DNA of 64,000 bases, taken from positions 1,240,001 through 1,304,000 of the forward strand of contig JAPLFG010000003.1 of assembly GCA_026390795.1 (NCBI GenBank), read 5' to 3'. This document shows positions 1 through 8,339 of the stretch, piece by piece (positions within the stretch are counted from its first letter, which is position 1; each line of letters opens with the position of its first letter). The notes beneath the pieces were generated by a model. It made no database searches. It worked only from the letters and a program-made list of their open reading frames with translations, and was not told where the DNA came from. The DNA comes from Ignavibacteriales bacterium. GTDB taxonomy: Bacteria; Bacteroidota; Ignavibacteria; Ignavibacteriales; Melioribacteraceae. Position numbers and translations under genes: made by a program.

Positions 1-90
1 AAATAATTATAACATAACAGACAGAATTATTTTAAATATTCTAGACACAAGCGGAAGGCCGGTTAAAAATCCCGGAATTGAGTATAAGCT

Positions 91-645
91 TTAAGATGCC
101 ACCGCTACGACCGCACCGGCCGATGAATCCATCTGAAGAACAATAATCAAATACCATCCAAGCAGAAGAATGATTGAAAGTTCGGGAAGATCATTTTTGT
201 GCTCGGCAATTTCAACGCGTGCCTGTGTTTTGAACCAGTCTTTTAATTTCGGCTCATCCACGCCGGAACGGAATGTAACCACCGTTTCTCCTTCTCCGTC
301 TTTGAACTCAAATTTAGTTTCCCAAAAATTTGCCGAGTGCCAGTGATATTTTTTTCCGTTTGAAAATTCCAAAATTCCGGTTGTAGCCATAAGATTTGGT
401 TTGAACGCAGCAATATCGATTTCTTCTCCGCTCTTTCTAACCGTTATTCTTGTACTGAAAAACCCGACCCGTTTAAAAGTCCATTTTCCTTCGAAGGTCT
501 CGGCTTCTGCTAGCGAGCCGACCGATTTCGGGAATATTAATGTTCCAAAGAGATCATCTTTTATGCGCAGTTCAAATGATTGATGAGTGGCTTTTGGCTG
601 TGTCCAGCTTAAATGTTCTTGTCCTGCCTCTTTCAGTGATTTCAT
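91..645 (-). CDS. Hypothetical protein with C-terminal hydrophobic segment
   Basis: I do not recognise this 184-residue protein. The first 150 residues are soluble and rich in beta-prone and aromatic stretches, with a pattern of short strands ending in Lys/Glu-rich turns, loosely like tubby/LURP-one-type scramblase-related domains; that resemblance is only an impression. Residues of about 155-171 are strongly hydrophobic and could be a single C-terminal membrane anchor, followed by a short Ala/Val/Ser tail. There is no N-terminal signal peptide. It stands first in a minus-strand series; the DinB-like gene lies 40 bases upstream and may be co-transcribed. Confidence 0.6.
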   Translation of the reverse strand: MKSLKEAGQEHLSWTQPKATHQSFELRIKDDLFGTLIFPKSVGSLAEAETFEGKWTFKRVGFFSTRITVRKSGEEIDIAAFKPNLMATTGILEFSNGKKYHWHSANFWETKFEFKDGEGETVVTFRSGVDEPKLKDWFKTQARVEIAEHKNDLPELSIILLLGWYLIIVLQMDSSAGAVVAVAS

Positions 646-685
646 TTATTCTCTCCAAAATCTAAATTTCTTAATCAAAGCTGAA

Positions 686-1180
686 TTAATTTTCGTCGAT
701 CGAATTCTTTTTAAATATAACATTCAAATGATGCTTCATATGATCAAAATAATCCCGCACAAGATATTCCAGACTTGACGGCTCTTCTTTAGGAACTTCC
801 ATCCATGCGATCACATCATAATTGTGTAATTCATGCGGGCGGCTGAAAACATAGTTGGGAATCGCTTCTATTATCCGTATGATCTGCAGATTATTTTGCT
901 TCCAGAGATCAATTATAAAATTCCAATCCGCGTTTTGATAATTCTGCGCTTCAACCCATTTATTTTGGTCATACCCAGCAAAGATAAGGTCTTCTTGAAA
1001 TTGCCCGTTAACAAACCGGATCATATTATTAATAGAAGAATCAACAAGGTGACCGAGAATTTCTTTCGATGACCAAATATTATGCGAAGATTTTAAAGCG
1101 CTTTTTTCATCGCTGATGTTTCTCAGTTTAGCTTCGGACGATTCAATCACACTTTTAAATTCATCTAAAAATTTTTTCAT
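686..1180 (-). CDS. DinB-family protein (putative metal-dependent four-helix enzyme)
   Basis: The 164 residues fit the size and four-helix layout of the DinB/YfiT superfamily, whose members bind a metal through three histidines. Candidate ligands are His44 in the helix after the conserved tryptophan region and His147 and His151 in the DHMKHH segment of the last helix. Many relatives are thiol-dependent transferases or damage-inducible proteins of unknown substrate, so no reaction is assigned. No signal peptide is present, so it is cytoplasmic. It sits 23 bases downstream of the pseudouridine synthase gene and may share its transcript. Confidence 0.75.
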   Translation of the reverse strand: MKKFLDEFKSVIESSEAKLRNISDEKSALKSSHNIWSSKEILGHLVDSSINNMIRFVNGQFQEDLIFAGYDQNKWVEAQNYQNADWNFIIDLWKQNNLQIIRIIEAIPNYVFSRPHELHNYDVIAWMEVPKEEPSSLEYLVRDYFDHMKHHLNVIFKKNSIDEN

Positions 1181-1203
1181 ATCAAACTCATATATATTCG
1201 CTG

Positions 1204-1881
1204 TTAACCGTTTCCCGTTAATTCTTTTAATTCCTTCCGGAATGAATCCGGCAGCGGTGCTTCTACTGAAACTAGTTTGCCTTCCGGAAGAAGAAACTCG
1301 AGCCGTTTTGCATGAAGCATTATGCGAGAAAATTTTTCCTGGATTATCTTATCTCCGTACCGCACATCGCCGACAATTGGATAACCGATACTGTAGAGAT
1401 GAACGCGCAGTTGATGACGGCGACCTGTCGACGGATTTAATTCAAGCATAGTATAGTCGCGGTACCTTTCAACAACTTGAAATTTCGTTTCGCTCGGTTT
1501 TCCTTTTCTGTCGTCAATTCCCATTCGTCCGGATCCAAATTCTCTAATCGGTTTTTTAATTACGCCTTCGCTTTCTTTAATAACTCCGAGAACAAGAGCC
1601 GTGTAATATTTCTTTACTTTTCTCTCGGCGAATTGATCATTTAAAAATTTATGCGTAGCCGAATTTTTAGCGAAAAGGATTATGCCGCTCACTTCCTTAT
1701 CAAGTCGATGTACAATAAAAAGTTTTTGCGCCAAACGTTTTTCTAAACGCGAGTGAAGGGAATCGATGGCTGCATCATTTTCCGCGATTGATGCAATCCC
1801 TTCGGATTTATTTACCGCAATTAAATTGTCATCCTCATACAAAATTTGTAACGAAAGAAGTAGATCCTGTTTATCTGTCAT
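1204..1881 (-). CDS. RluA-family RNA pseudouridine synthase
   Basis: This enzyme should convert specific uridines of rRNA or tRNA to pseudouridine. The family signature HRLDKEVSG is present, with Asp61 as the catalytic aspartate. At 225 residues it is a short, catalytic-domain-only member: the N-terminal S4 RNA-binding domain found in RluC and RluD is absent, which is more like RluA/TruC-type enzymes. The target position cannot be told from sequence. The start codon overlaps the stop codon of cutC by four bases (ATGA), so translation of the two is probably coupled. Confidence 0.88.
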   Translation of the reverse strand: MTDKQDLLLSLQILYEDDNLIAVNKSEGIASIAENDAAIDSLHSRLEKRLAQKLFIVHRLDKEVSGIILFAKNSATHKFLNDQFAERKVKKYYTALVLGVIKESEGVIKKPIREFGSGRMGIDDRKGKPSETKFQVVERYRDYTMLELNPSTGRRHQLRVHLYSIGYPIVGDVRYGDKIIQEKFSRIMLHAKRLEFLLPEGKLVSVEAPLPDSFRKELKELTGNG

Positions 1882-2627
1882 TTAATATTTTCCTTAATTG
1901 CGCGGATTCTTGCTGCAGAAGTTACCATAGTTTCATACTCCGGCATATTCTTGGAATCGCTCATTGTTGTTTTTGAATTACGGAATTTCATCCGGCTCTC
2001 TTTTTTTACTCTAGCGGAAGCATGAATTTCTTTTGCGCCGCACCTGGAAATAATTTCAGCTACATTATTTTCATTAATTCCGCCGCCGGGCAGTATTATA
2101 ATTTTATCTCCGGCTTTTTCAACTAACTTTTTCAGCATTTCAATTCCCGTAATCACATTGGATTCTTGCCCTGATGTCAATACTCTTTCTACTCCTAAAG
2201 CAATCAGATCATCAAGAGCTTCTAACGGATTGCGTGTCATATCGAATGCTCGGTGAAAAGTGATTTGCATCGGTCGTGCTAATTGAATCAAGGTGTTCGC
2301 TCGTTCCTTATCAACTGTTCCGTCTTCAAGCAAAATTCCAAGAACAATTCCGGCAACATTAAATTGTTTGATGAATTCTATATCGCGTTCCATCTCCTCG
2401 AACTCAAGATCTGAATAACAAAAATCGCCGCCACGCGGTCTAATCATTACCATAATTGGAATGTTAACGTTTTTGCAAACCGAATCAATTGTTCCGGCAG
2501 AAGGTGTTGTGCCTCCTTCCAGAAGATCGGCGCACAATTCAATTCTATCCGCTCCGCCTTCTTGTGCAGCCATTGCCGATTCAATCGAATCAACACAGGC
2601 CTCCAATAATATTTTTTCCGTAGACAT
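1878..2627 (-). CDS. cutC: CutC family protein
   Basis: The 249-residue protein is a full-length CutC TIM barrel. Clear family segments are LLEACVDSIESAMAAQEGGADRIELC near the N terminus, IMVMIRPRGGDFCYS, ITFHRAFD and ILPGGGINENNV. CutC was named for copper homeostasis in E. coli, but its direct role in copper handling is disputed and its reaction is unknown. It is cytoplasmic. It overlaps the pseudouridine synthase gene downstream by four bases and follows the YgjV-like gene by 13 bases, so these three genes look like one operon. Confidence 0.9.
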   Translation of the reverse strand: MSTEKILLEACVDSIESAMAAQEGGADRIELCADLLEGGTTPSAGTIDSVCKNVNIPIMVMIRPRGGDFCYSDLEFEEMERDIEFIKQFNVAGIVLGILLEDGTVDKERANTLIQLARPMQITFHRAFDMTRNPLEALDDLIALGVERVLTSGQESNVITGIEMLKKLVEKAGDKIIILPGGGINENNVAEIISRCGAKEIHASARVKKESRMKFRNSKTTMSDSKNMPEYETMVTSAARIRAIKENIK

Positions 2628-2640
2628 ACTTTCCTAAATA

Positions 2641-3264
2641 CTAATTTTGTTTATTCTCGAGTGAATAAACCGGTTTAGAATCCAAAGTTGTTTTTACAAA
2701 TCCCATTCGCTTTAGATATTGTTCATGCTTTTTATTTCCGGGTTCGCTATAGATTTTTTTCACTTTTCGTCTTTCAAAGATTTTTGGAAAAACATATTTC
2801 CCTACTTTAAAATCCCGGTAGCCCGGAATCGCATAATCCAGATTTAAAAATAGATGATCTTCATCATGGTATTCAGCACAAACAAGTCCCGCCGGGACAG
2901 TATCTCTCAGAACGAATAAAACGATCCAATCTTCTCCCGGCTGAAAAGAAAAAGTTGGAATGAATTTTTTAATATCACTCTCGTGAAATTTGAGAAAATA
3001 TTTTAGATACTCCGAATCATGCTGAACCTCCAGCACGCGGAAATATTCTTTCGTTGAGAAGATTTCTATTATATAGTAGATATCAACCAGGGCGATGAAT
3101 CCGTTAAGAAAACCAACCGGCAGCGCGCCGATTACAAAACCGTATGTTGAAAAAACTACCGCACCTATCAAATTTATTATTCTGAGTTTTACAATAGAAC
3201 TCATCATTAAAGAAACCGCAACCAGTACCGAGCCTGCGTATCCAAAGATTTCAATTGTATTCAT
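2641..3264 (-). CDS. YgjV-like membrane protein with acetyltransferase-like C-terminal domain
   Basis: The first 70 or so residues hold three hydrophobic helices (about 5-27, 29-48 and 50-67) with the pattern of the YgjV (inner membrane) family, including the segment in which a loop GALPVGFLNG separates the last two helices. The remaining 135 residues are soluble and end in KKIYSEPGNKKHEQYLKRMGF, which resembles the final strand-helix part of GNAT acetyltransferases, where an asparagine and a GF motif are typical. The acetyl-CoA-binding loop is not obvious, so catalytic activity is uncertain. It is probably co-transcribed with cutC, 13 bases downstream. Confidence 0.7.
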   Translation of the reverse strand: MNTIEIFGYAGSVLVAVSLMMSSIVKLRIINLIGAVVFSTYGFVIGALPVGFLNGFIALVDIYYIIEIFSTKEYFRVLEVQHDSEYLKYFLKFHESDIKKFIPTFSFQPGEDWIVLFVLRDTVPAGLVCAEYHDEDHLFLNLDYAIPGYRDFKVGKYVFPKIFERRKVKKIYSEPGNKKHEQYLKRMGFVKTTLDSKPVYSLENKQN

Positions 3265-3339
3265 GTGCTGCTGACTTTCTCCGTTTTTATAATTCTAAAT
3301 GCCGTTTGCAATTGCGACTTTTAACTGTCGCGGTAAGAT

Positions 3340-4245
3340 TTACTTTTGAGTCTGATCTCCGCTGAAAACCGATTTTAACCCATGCGTTATTATATAAGGA
3401 ATTATTGTGTAATGTGTTTCATCCTTAGCTATTTCGGTTTTTAAATTTAGCCCGGTATAATTCTTTTCTTCCATTTTTGATATAAATTGTTTCCACGGGG
3501 CAATGATTGTTTCGTCCTCTTTTGAACCGACTGCGGAATAAACAACTGCGTTTAATGATTTATTTTTTTTAGAAAATTCTTCTTCTTGATTTAGGATATA
3601 ATTATGATCCCACAAGAGGGCTGGACTGACGGCAACAAATCTGTTAAATAATTCAGGATTATAAAATAACGAGTAGAAAACAAAGAGACCGCCCAAAGAA
3701 TGACCCGCTAATGTTCTATCATCCGGTTTGAATCTGTATTTCGACTCAACGAACGGAATTAATTCTTTTTTAATAAATTCTAAAAATTTTTCTCCGCCGC
3801 CGGAAGTGGGAATTAACGAACGAAGTGTCTCCGGTAAATTTTCTTCCAGAATTTTTGTCGGAGTATAATCGCGTGAACGGTTATAGATAAATTCCTTCGA
3901 TCCGCCTTCTGACGATATTCCAACCAGAATTAATTCCGGCAATTCTTTGTCCGATGCAAGCAGTCGCGCCATCTCCGTCACTATTCCGAACGAAGAATAA
4001 GCATCCAGCATATAAACAACGGGATATGTTTTGTCGGTAGTATAATAACTTCCGGGTAATGCAATCTTGATCGGGTAAGTATTACCGTTAATTGCCGATG
4101 TTAATTTTATAGTTTCGGTCCGATGAAGAGTAACCGAGGAATTAGCGGTTTCTTTTGATTGATTCTGTGCTGATAATTGTGAAAAACAGAACGTAGCCGA
4201 ATAAAAAATAAAAATTAGAAAATATTTATTTGTTTTAGACATCAT
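3340..4245 (-). CDS. Secreted alpha/beta-hydrolase-fold esterase (Fes/esterase D type)
   Basis: The protein has an N-terminal signal peptide of about 26 residues (hydrophobic core YFLIFIFYSATFCF) and then an esterase domain like the IroE/Fes group of putative esterases. The nucleophile elbow is GHSLGG with Ser183. A histidine near the C terminus (ETHYTIIP) is a good candidate for the catalytic His, and an acidic residue in the SKEDE region for the third member. Relatives hydrolyse siderophore esters, acyl thioesters or carbohydrate esters; the substrate here is not known. It should act in the periplasm or outside. The gene lies 17 bases downstream of the carbonic anhydrase gene. Confidence 0.82.
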   Translation of the reverse strand: MMSKTNKYFLIFIFYSATFCFSQLSAQNQSKETANSSVTLHRTETIKLTSAINGNTYPIKIALPGSYYTTDKTYPVVYMLDAYSSFGIVTEMARLLASDKELPELILVGISSEGGSKEFIYNRSRDYTPTKILEENLPETLRSLIPTSGGGEKFLEFIKKELIPFVESKYRFKPDDRTLAGHSLGGLFVFYSLFYNPELFNRFVAVSPALLWDHNYILNQEEEFSKKNKSLNAVVYSAVGSKEDETIIAPWKQFISKMEEKNYTGLNLKTEIAKDETHYTIIPYIITHGLKSVFSGDQTQK

Positions 4246-4262
4246 ATTAGCCTTTCACTGAT

Positions 4263-4919
4263 CTAGTGTATAATCGTAACTGAGCCGTCATCAAGATCAT
4301 AACGCGCACCGATAATTTCCAATTTTTTCTCCGACACGAATTCTTTCAGAATCGGTTCGCTCGATTTTAATTTTTCCACAATTGATCTAACGTTTGCGAT
4401 GACGGAATTATTGACCAAATCGCCTTTCTCTTTCCTTGCTTTTTCTACGGCGGGATGAATTGCTTTCACCAAACTTTCAATATGTCCCGGTGCCTCACCG
4501 CCTTTAACTGCGGCTTCAACGGCACCGCACCGCTCATGTCCCAAGACAACAATCAAATGAATTCCGAGATGTTCAACCGCATATTCGATACTGCCAAGTC
4601 CTATGTCATCAACAAGATTGCCTGCCGTGCGAATAACAAAAAGATCACCGAGACCTTGATCAAAAATTATTTCCGGCGGAACGCGCGAATCCGAACAAGT
4701 AAGTACTACAGCATAAGGATTCTGTCCTTTTGATGTTTCTTTTATTCTTGCCGTTGATTGATTTGGATGACTCGATTTCGATTCTACAAAGCGCTTATTA
4801 CCATCGGTTAATTGAGCCAACAATTTATTTACATCCGTTGCGGATTGGTGTTGAGCATAAAGATTAAAACAGAATTGTGTGATGATAATTAGAAAAAGAA
4901 CTGCTTTATATTTTTTCAC
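4263..4919 (-). CDS. Periplasmic beta-class carbonic anhydrase
   Basis: This enzyme interconverts CO2 and bicarbonate. The zinc-site motifs of beta carbonic anhydrases are intact: CSDSR (Cys75, Asp77, Arg79) and HxxC (His128, Cys131). An N-terminal hydrophobic segment of about 22 residues ending near YAQ is a signal peptide, so the enzyme is exported, whereas most beta-class enzymes are cytoplasmic. The remaining 195 residues are normal for the family. It forms a likely operon with the downstream secreted esterase. Confidence 0.92.
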   Translation of the reverse strand: MKKYKAVLFLIIITQFCFNLYAQHQSATDVNKLLAQLTDGNKRFVESKSSHPNQSTARIKETSKGQNPYAVVLTCSDSRVPPEIIFDQGLGDLFVIRTAGNLVDDIGLGSIEYAVEHLGIHLIVVLGHERCGAVEAAVKGGEAPGHIESLVKAIHPAVEKARKEKGDLVNNSVIANVRSIVEKLKSSEPILKEFVSEKKLEIIGARYDLDDGSVTIIH

Positions 4920-4950
4920 TCGTTACTCCTAACAAAATTGTAAATATTTT

Positions 4951-5934
4951 TTAGCTGCGAACCGGTTTATATTCGTCAATCATTTTGTCCATCAAATTAT
5001 CCAGCTCGTGATTTACAATTTGATTTTCTTCATGCGAAAAAAAATCAATAATTTCTTTCACACCTTCGGAATATGGTATCGTCGCTTTGAAATCCGGAAC
5101 AATCCTTTTGATCTTGGAGTTATCAAAAACAGTGTCGTATCCTTTATCGCCGAATAAATTATAACCCCACTCGGCATCATACTTTGAAATAAAATCGTCC
5201 GGCAAATAAGCGACATTCAAATCACAACCGGCTTCTTCTGCTATTATTTCCGCGATCTTGTTCCAAGTCAGTACTTCATCGGATGTTATATGATAGGCTT
5301 CTCCAATTGTTTTTGGATTGCCTAGAAGTCCAACAAATCCTTTTGCAAAGTCCCTTGCATTTGTAAGTGTCCACAAAGTATTTCCGTCTTTGTGAATAAT
5401 GATCTGTTTGCCTAGCTTCAACCGGTTTAAAGTTGTATTACCGCCGTACAATGAAATTTTTGTTTTATCATATGTGTGTGAAGGTCTGCAAATTGTAATC
5501 GGAAAATTATTTTCGTGAAAAATTTTCATCAGATAATTTTCACATTCAATTTTTTTTTGTGAATAACTCCAGAACGGATTGTGTAGCGGCGCTTCTTCTG
5601 TAATTGGAAGTTTCAAGGGAGGTTTGTTATAAGCCGAAGCAGAACTTATAAAAATATACTGTTTCGTTTTATCTCTGAATAATTCATAGTCGTTTCTAAC
5701 ATGTTCCTCGTTGTAGGCAATCCAGTCAACAACCACATCAAAATTCTCGTTGCCCAGCGCAGATTTGACTGCACGGGTATCTCTAATATCTGCGTTTATA
5801 ATTTTTGCACCCGCAGCGGGTTTTCTTAATGATACACCTCTGTTTAAAAGATACAGATCAAATCCTTTTTCGATACACAGTTGAGAACATGATGAACTGA
5901 TAACTCCGGTTCCGCCGATAAATAGAATTTTCAT
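4951..5934 (-). CDS. NAD-dependent epimerase/dehydratase family protein
   Basis: A 327-residue extended short-chain dehydrogenase. The N terminus carries the Rossmann motif GGTGVISS, close to the GxxGxxG consensus, and an acidic residue in the AKIINADIRD segment typical of NAD(P) binding. It resembles the group of epimerase-like proteins that includes sugar-nucleotide 4,6-dehydratase relatives and CSP41-like proteins; the YxxxK motif is represented by YSQKK (about residues 204-208 from the start of the SY segment). The substrate cannot be assigned. No signal peptide. It lies 31 bases upstream of the carbonic anhydrase gene on the same strand. Confidence 0.8.
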   Translation of the reverse strand: MKILFIGGTGVISSSCSQLCIEKGFDLYLLNRGVSLRKPAAGAKIINADIRDTRAVKSALGNENFDVVVDWIAYNEEHVRNDYELFRDKTKQYIFISSASAYNKPPLKLPITEEAPLHNPFWSYSQKKIECENYLMKIFHENNFPITICRPSHTYDKTKISLYGGNTTLNRLKLGKQIIIHKDGNTLWTLTNARDFAKGFVGLLGNPKTIGEAYHITSDEVLTWNKIAEIIAEEAGCDLNVAYLPDDFISKYDAEWGYNLFGDKGYDTVFDNSKIKRIVPDFKATIPYSEGVKEIIDFFSHEENQIVNHELDNLMDKMIDEYKPVRS

Positions 5935-6043
5935 ATTGACTCGTTATAAATGAGAATTAATAAAAACGACAGGAGTGAAAATAGCAAATTCAATCATCTA
6001 ATATAGAATCGCCGGCTGAATTATCGAGGAAGCTAAGTGTAAA

Positions 6044-7015
6044 TCAGAGTTTTTTAATTGCCATTACCGTCAGATCATCTCTTTTCGGATTACCCCCGAT
6101 AAACTTGTTTAGATCAATTAGAATTTCTTTCGTCATTTCTTTTGGGGAGAGATTATGATTTTCCAATACAATTTTCGACAACCTATTTATACCGTATTCT
6201 TCATCATTGCAAAAAGATTCTGTTAATCCGTCCGTATAAAGAAACATAATATCATCTCTGTTCAATACGGCAGTGTTAACGGAATATTCCGCATCGCAGA
6301 ATAATCCAATGGGTATTCCTGTTGAATCAATCATTGACTGTTCGTTCCGTTTCATCAACAATGGCGGCAAATGACCGGCATTACAAACTTCAATTCTTCC
6401 GTCTTTTTCCGCTTTGACACATAAGAGAGTTATATAATGAGAAGACGGATTACTTTCACATGTAAAACGGTTGATCTTTGCGACAAGCTGATCGATGCCG
6501 AATTTCTGCGGAATGAGACTATGAAACAATGCACGTATATGCGACATCAACATTGAAGCTGCGATTCCTTTGCCCGATACATCGCCAAGAATAAAGTATG
6601 TACTGTTGCAGTCAAGAATTATGTCGCAATAATCTCCGCTGACCGCTCCTGCCGGTTCATAATGAAAATGAATATCCCAGCTTTCCGCCGATAAATTTTT
6701 TGATGGAAGCATTGCTTTTTGAATTTTCTGCGCGAGATCGAGGTCTTCTTCCAATGTACGTTTTTGTTTTTCATCCAGATGATCCAGGCAGACACAGATC
6801 AATGGATTGACAACCAATCGATCGTCTTCTATCGGATCGTTGCAGACTTCGCAAAAACCATAAGTACCACCGTCAATTCTTTCGAGCGCTGAATCAACTT
6901 CTTTTAAAAGTGCTAGATAATGGATCTTTGAACTTTGTTGTTGTGCGACTTTAAATAGTCTTTCTCTTCTGTTGACAAGCTGCACGCGTATTCTGTTAAG
7001 TTCGCCTGCTTCCAT
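6044..7015 (-). CDS. DksA/TraR-type zinc finger fused to PP2C/SpoIIE-type phosphatase
   Basis: Two domains are visible. Residues 1-85 resemble the TraR/DksA family: an N-terminal helical hairpin followed by a zinc finger with Cys55, Cys58, Cys74 and Cys76; the second pair is C-x-C rather than C-x2-C. Residues 88-323 are a PP2C-like serine phosphatase of the RsbU/SpoIIE type, with metal-binding acidic motifs SGDYCD (Asp128), GDVSGKG (Asp145) and YTDGLTE (Asp262), plus NAGHLPP. Such phosphatases often act in partner-switching control of sigma factors or second-messenger responses. No anti-sigma antagonist or kinase lies next to it. It is divergent from the alanine racemase gene. Confidence 0.85.
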   Translation of the reverse strand: MEAGELNRIRVQLVNRRERLFKVAQQQSSKIHYLALLKEVDSALERIDGGTYGFCEVCNDPIEDDRLVVNPLICVCLDHLDEKQKRTLEEDLDLAQKIQKAMLPSKNLSAESWDIHFHYEPAGAVSGDYCDIILDCNSTYFILGDVSGKGIAASMLMSHIRALFHSLIPQKFGIDQLVAKINRFTCESNPSSHYITLLCVKAEKDGRIEVCNAGHLPPLLMKRNEQSMIDSTGIPIGLFCDAEYSVNTAVLNRDDIMFLYTDGLTESFCNDEEYGINRLSKIVLENHNLSPKEMTKEILIDLNKFIGGNPKRDDLTVMAIKKL

Positions 7016-7151
7016 TTTATTAACCTTTATTAAATTATGTTATATTCTTATTAAGATTCACACCGCTTTTATGCGAAAATAATCAACCTCTCTATAATTA
7101 CACAACTGAAAAAGAATAGTATGTTGCACAAACTAAATGAAATAAATAACT

Positions 7152-7159
7152 TATTTTTG
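7152..7159 (+). promoter_or_regulatory. Possible Bacteroidota-type -7 promoter element upstream of alr
   Basis: The sequence TATTTTTG matches the Bacteroidota housekeeping -7 consensus TAnnTTTG and lies 21 bases before the alr start codon, within the 164-base divergent region. No TTTG -33 box stands at the expected 19-21 base spacing, and whether this lineage uses that consensus is not known. It is a weak prediction. Confidence 0.3.
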
Positions 7160-7179
7160 AATTAATCAAAATCTGAAAT

Positions 7180-8334
7180 ATGATGAGCAATTCTATAAAT
7201 CATGCAACAATTAGCTCCGAAGAGATTATCCGTCCAACCCGGCTTGAGATTGATTTAAAAATTCTATCCGAGAATTTCCATCAAATCAAAAACCATGTTA
7301 CGCCGGCTAAGATGATGCCGATCCTTAAGGCAAATGGATACGGGCACGGATTGGTGCGTGTTGCTCAATTGATGCAGGAACTCGGGACTGATTATATCGG
7401 CGTTGCAGTTCTAGAGGAAGGAATTCTTTTGCGCGAGCAAGGTATAAGAATTCCAATTCTTGTTCTTGGCGGAATATGGGGAAATCAAATTCCGCATTTT
7501 CTAAAACATGATTTAACAATTACAGCTTCTTCAATTGAAAAATTAAACCAGATAGATGAGCTTGCCGGGCAGATGAAATTAAAAGCGAAAGTTCATCTTA
7601 AAATTGATACCGGATTGGAACGAATTGGAGTTCATTACTATTCTGCGGAAAAACTTCTTGAAGCAACGTTGAAATGTATGAATCTAGAAGTGGAAGGAAT
7701 TTTTTCTCATTTCGCAAATTCTGATAATCTCGAATTGAGCTATACTCATCTTCAGCTTGAACGGTTTATGGAAGTTTTACGGTTTTATGAAAAACATTCG
7801 CTTCAATTACCGATCCGGCACATTTCAAAATCCGGCTCTATACTACAGATGCCGGAAGCAAATCTCGATATGGTGCGTCCCGGACTTCTTCTTTACGGCG
7901 TTTATCCTTCTCGGGAAATTCCGCACTCAGTAGAAGTAAGACCGGCTTCAACATGGAAATCTCTTGTAGTTTATTTCAAAGTTATTAAAGCAAATCATCC
8001 GGTTGGATACGGATTAACATGGCAGTGCGATCATGATGTAAGATCCGTTACTGTTCCGGTCGGTTACGGTGACGGCTATTTCAGAAGTATGTCTCACAAA
8101 GCGGAAGTACTTCTTCGCGGAAAACGTTATCCGGTCATTGGAAGAATTTCGATGGATCAGATTGTGGTTAATATCGAAAAAGATTCTGCGTACAACGGAG
8201 ACGAAGTTATTTTATTCGGAAGCGATGGTGAAAATAAAATTACGGTTGAAGAACTTGCAGATTGGGCTGGTACAATTCCTTACGAAATTCTAACCAACAT
8301 CAACACGCGCGTGCCGAGAGTTTATATAGAATAA
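7180..8334 (+). CDS. alr: Alanine racemase
   Basis: This PLP enzyme makes D-alanine for peptidoglycan. The 384 residues contain the PLP-lysine motif PILKANGYGHG (Lys50), and the C-terminal catalytic-tyrosine region VGYGDGYFR, followed by GRISMDQ. Both halves of the fold-type III enzyme, TIM barrel and C-terminal beta domain, are complete. The first 20 residues are a short extension before the conserved TRLEIDL start of the barrel, and a start at the second of the two adjacent ATG codons is equally possible. No SD-like sequence is clear. It converges with the 604-residue gene, five bases between the two stops. Confidence 0.95.
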   Translation: MMSNSINHATISSEEIIRPTRLEIDLKILSENFHQIKNHVTPAKMMPILKANGYGHGLVRVAQLMQELGTDYIGVAVLEEGILLREQGIRIPILVLGGIWGNQIPHFLKHDLTITASSIEKLNQIDELAGQMKLKAKVHLKIDTGLERIGVHYYSAEKLLEATLKCMNLEVEGIFSHFANSDNLELSYTHLQLERFMEVLRFYEKHSLQLPIRHISKSGSILQMPEANLDMVRPGLLLYGVYPSREIPHSVEVRPASTWKSLVVYFKVIKANHPVGYGLTWQCDHDVRSVTVPVGYGDGYFRSMSHKAEVLLRGKRYPVIGRISMDQIVVNIEKDSAYNGDEVILFGSDGENKITVEELADWAGTIPYEILTNINTRVPRVYIE

Positions 8335-8339
8335 TTAGA

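Noticed and set aside
1-90. Possible gene end at the left edge
   Set aside because: No frame with coding character reaches the edge; it is just the region after the first minus-strand gene.
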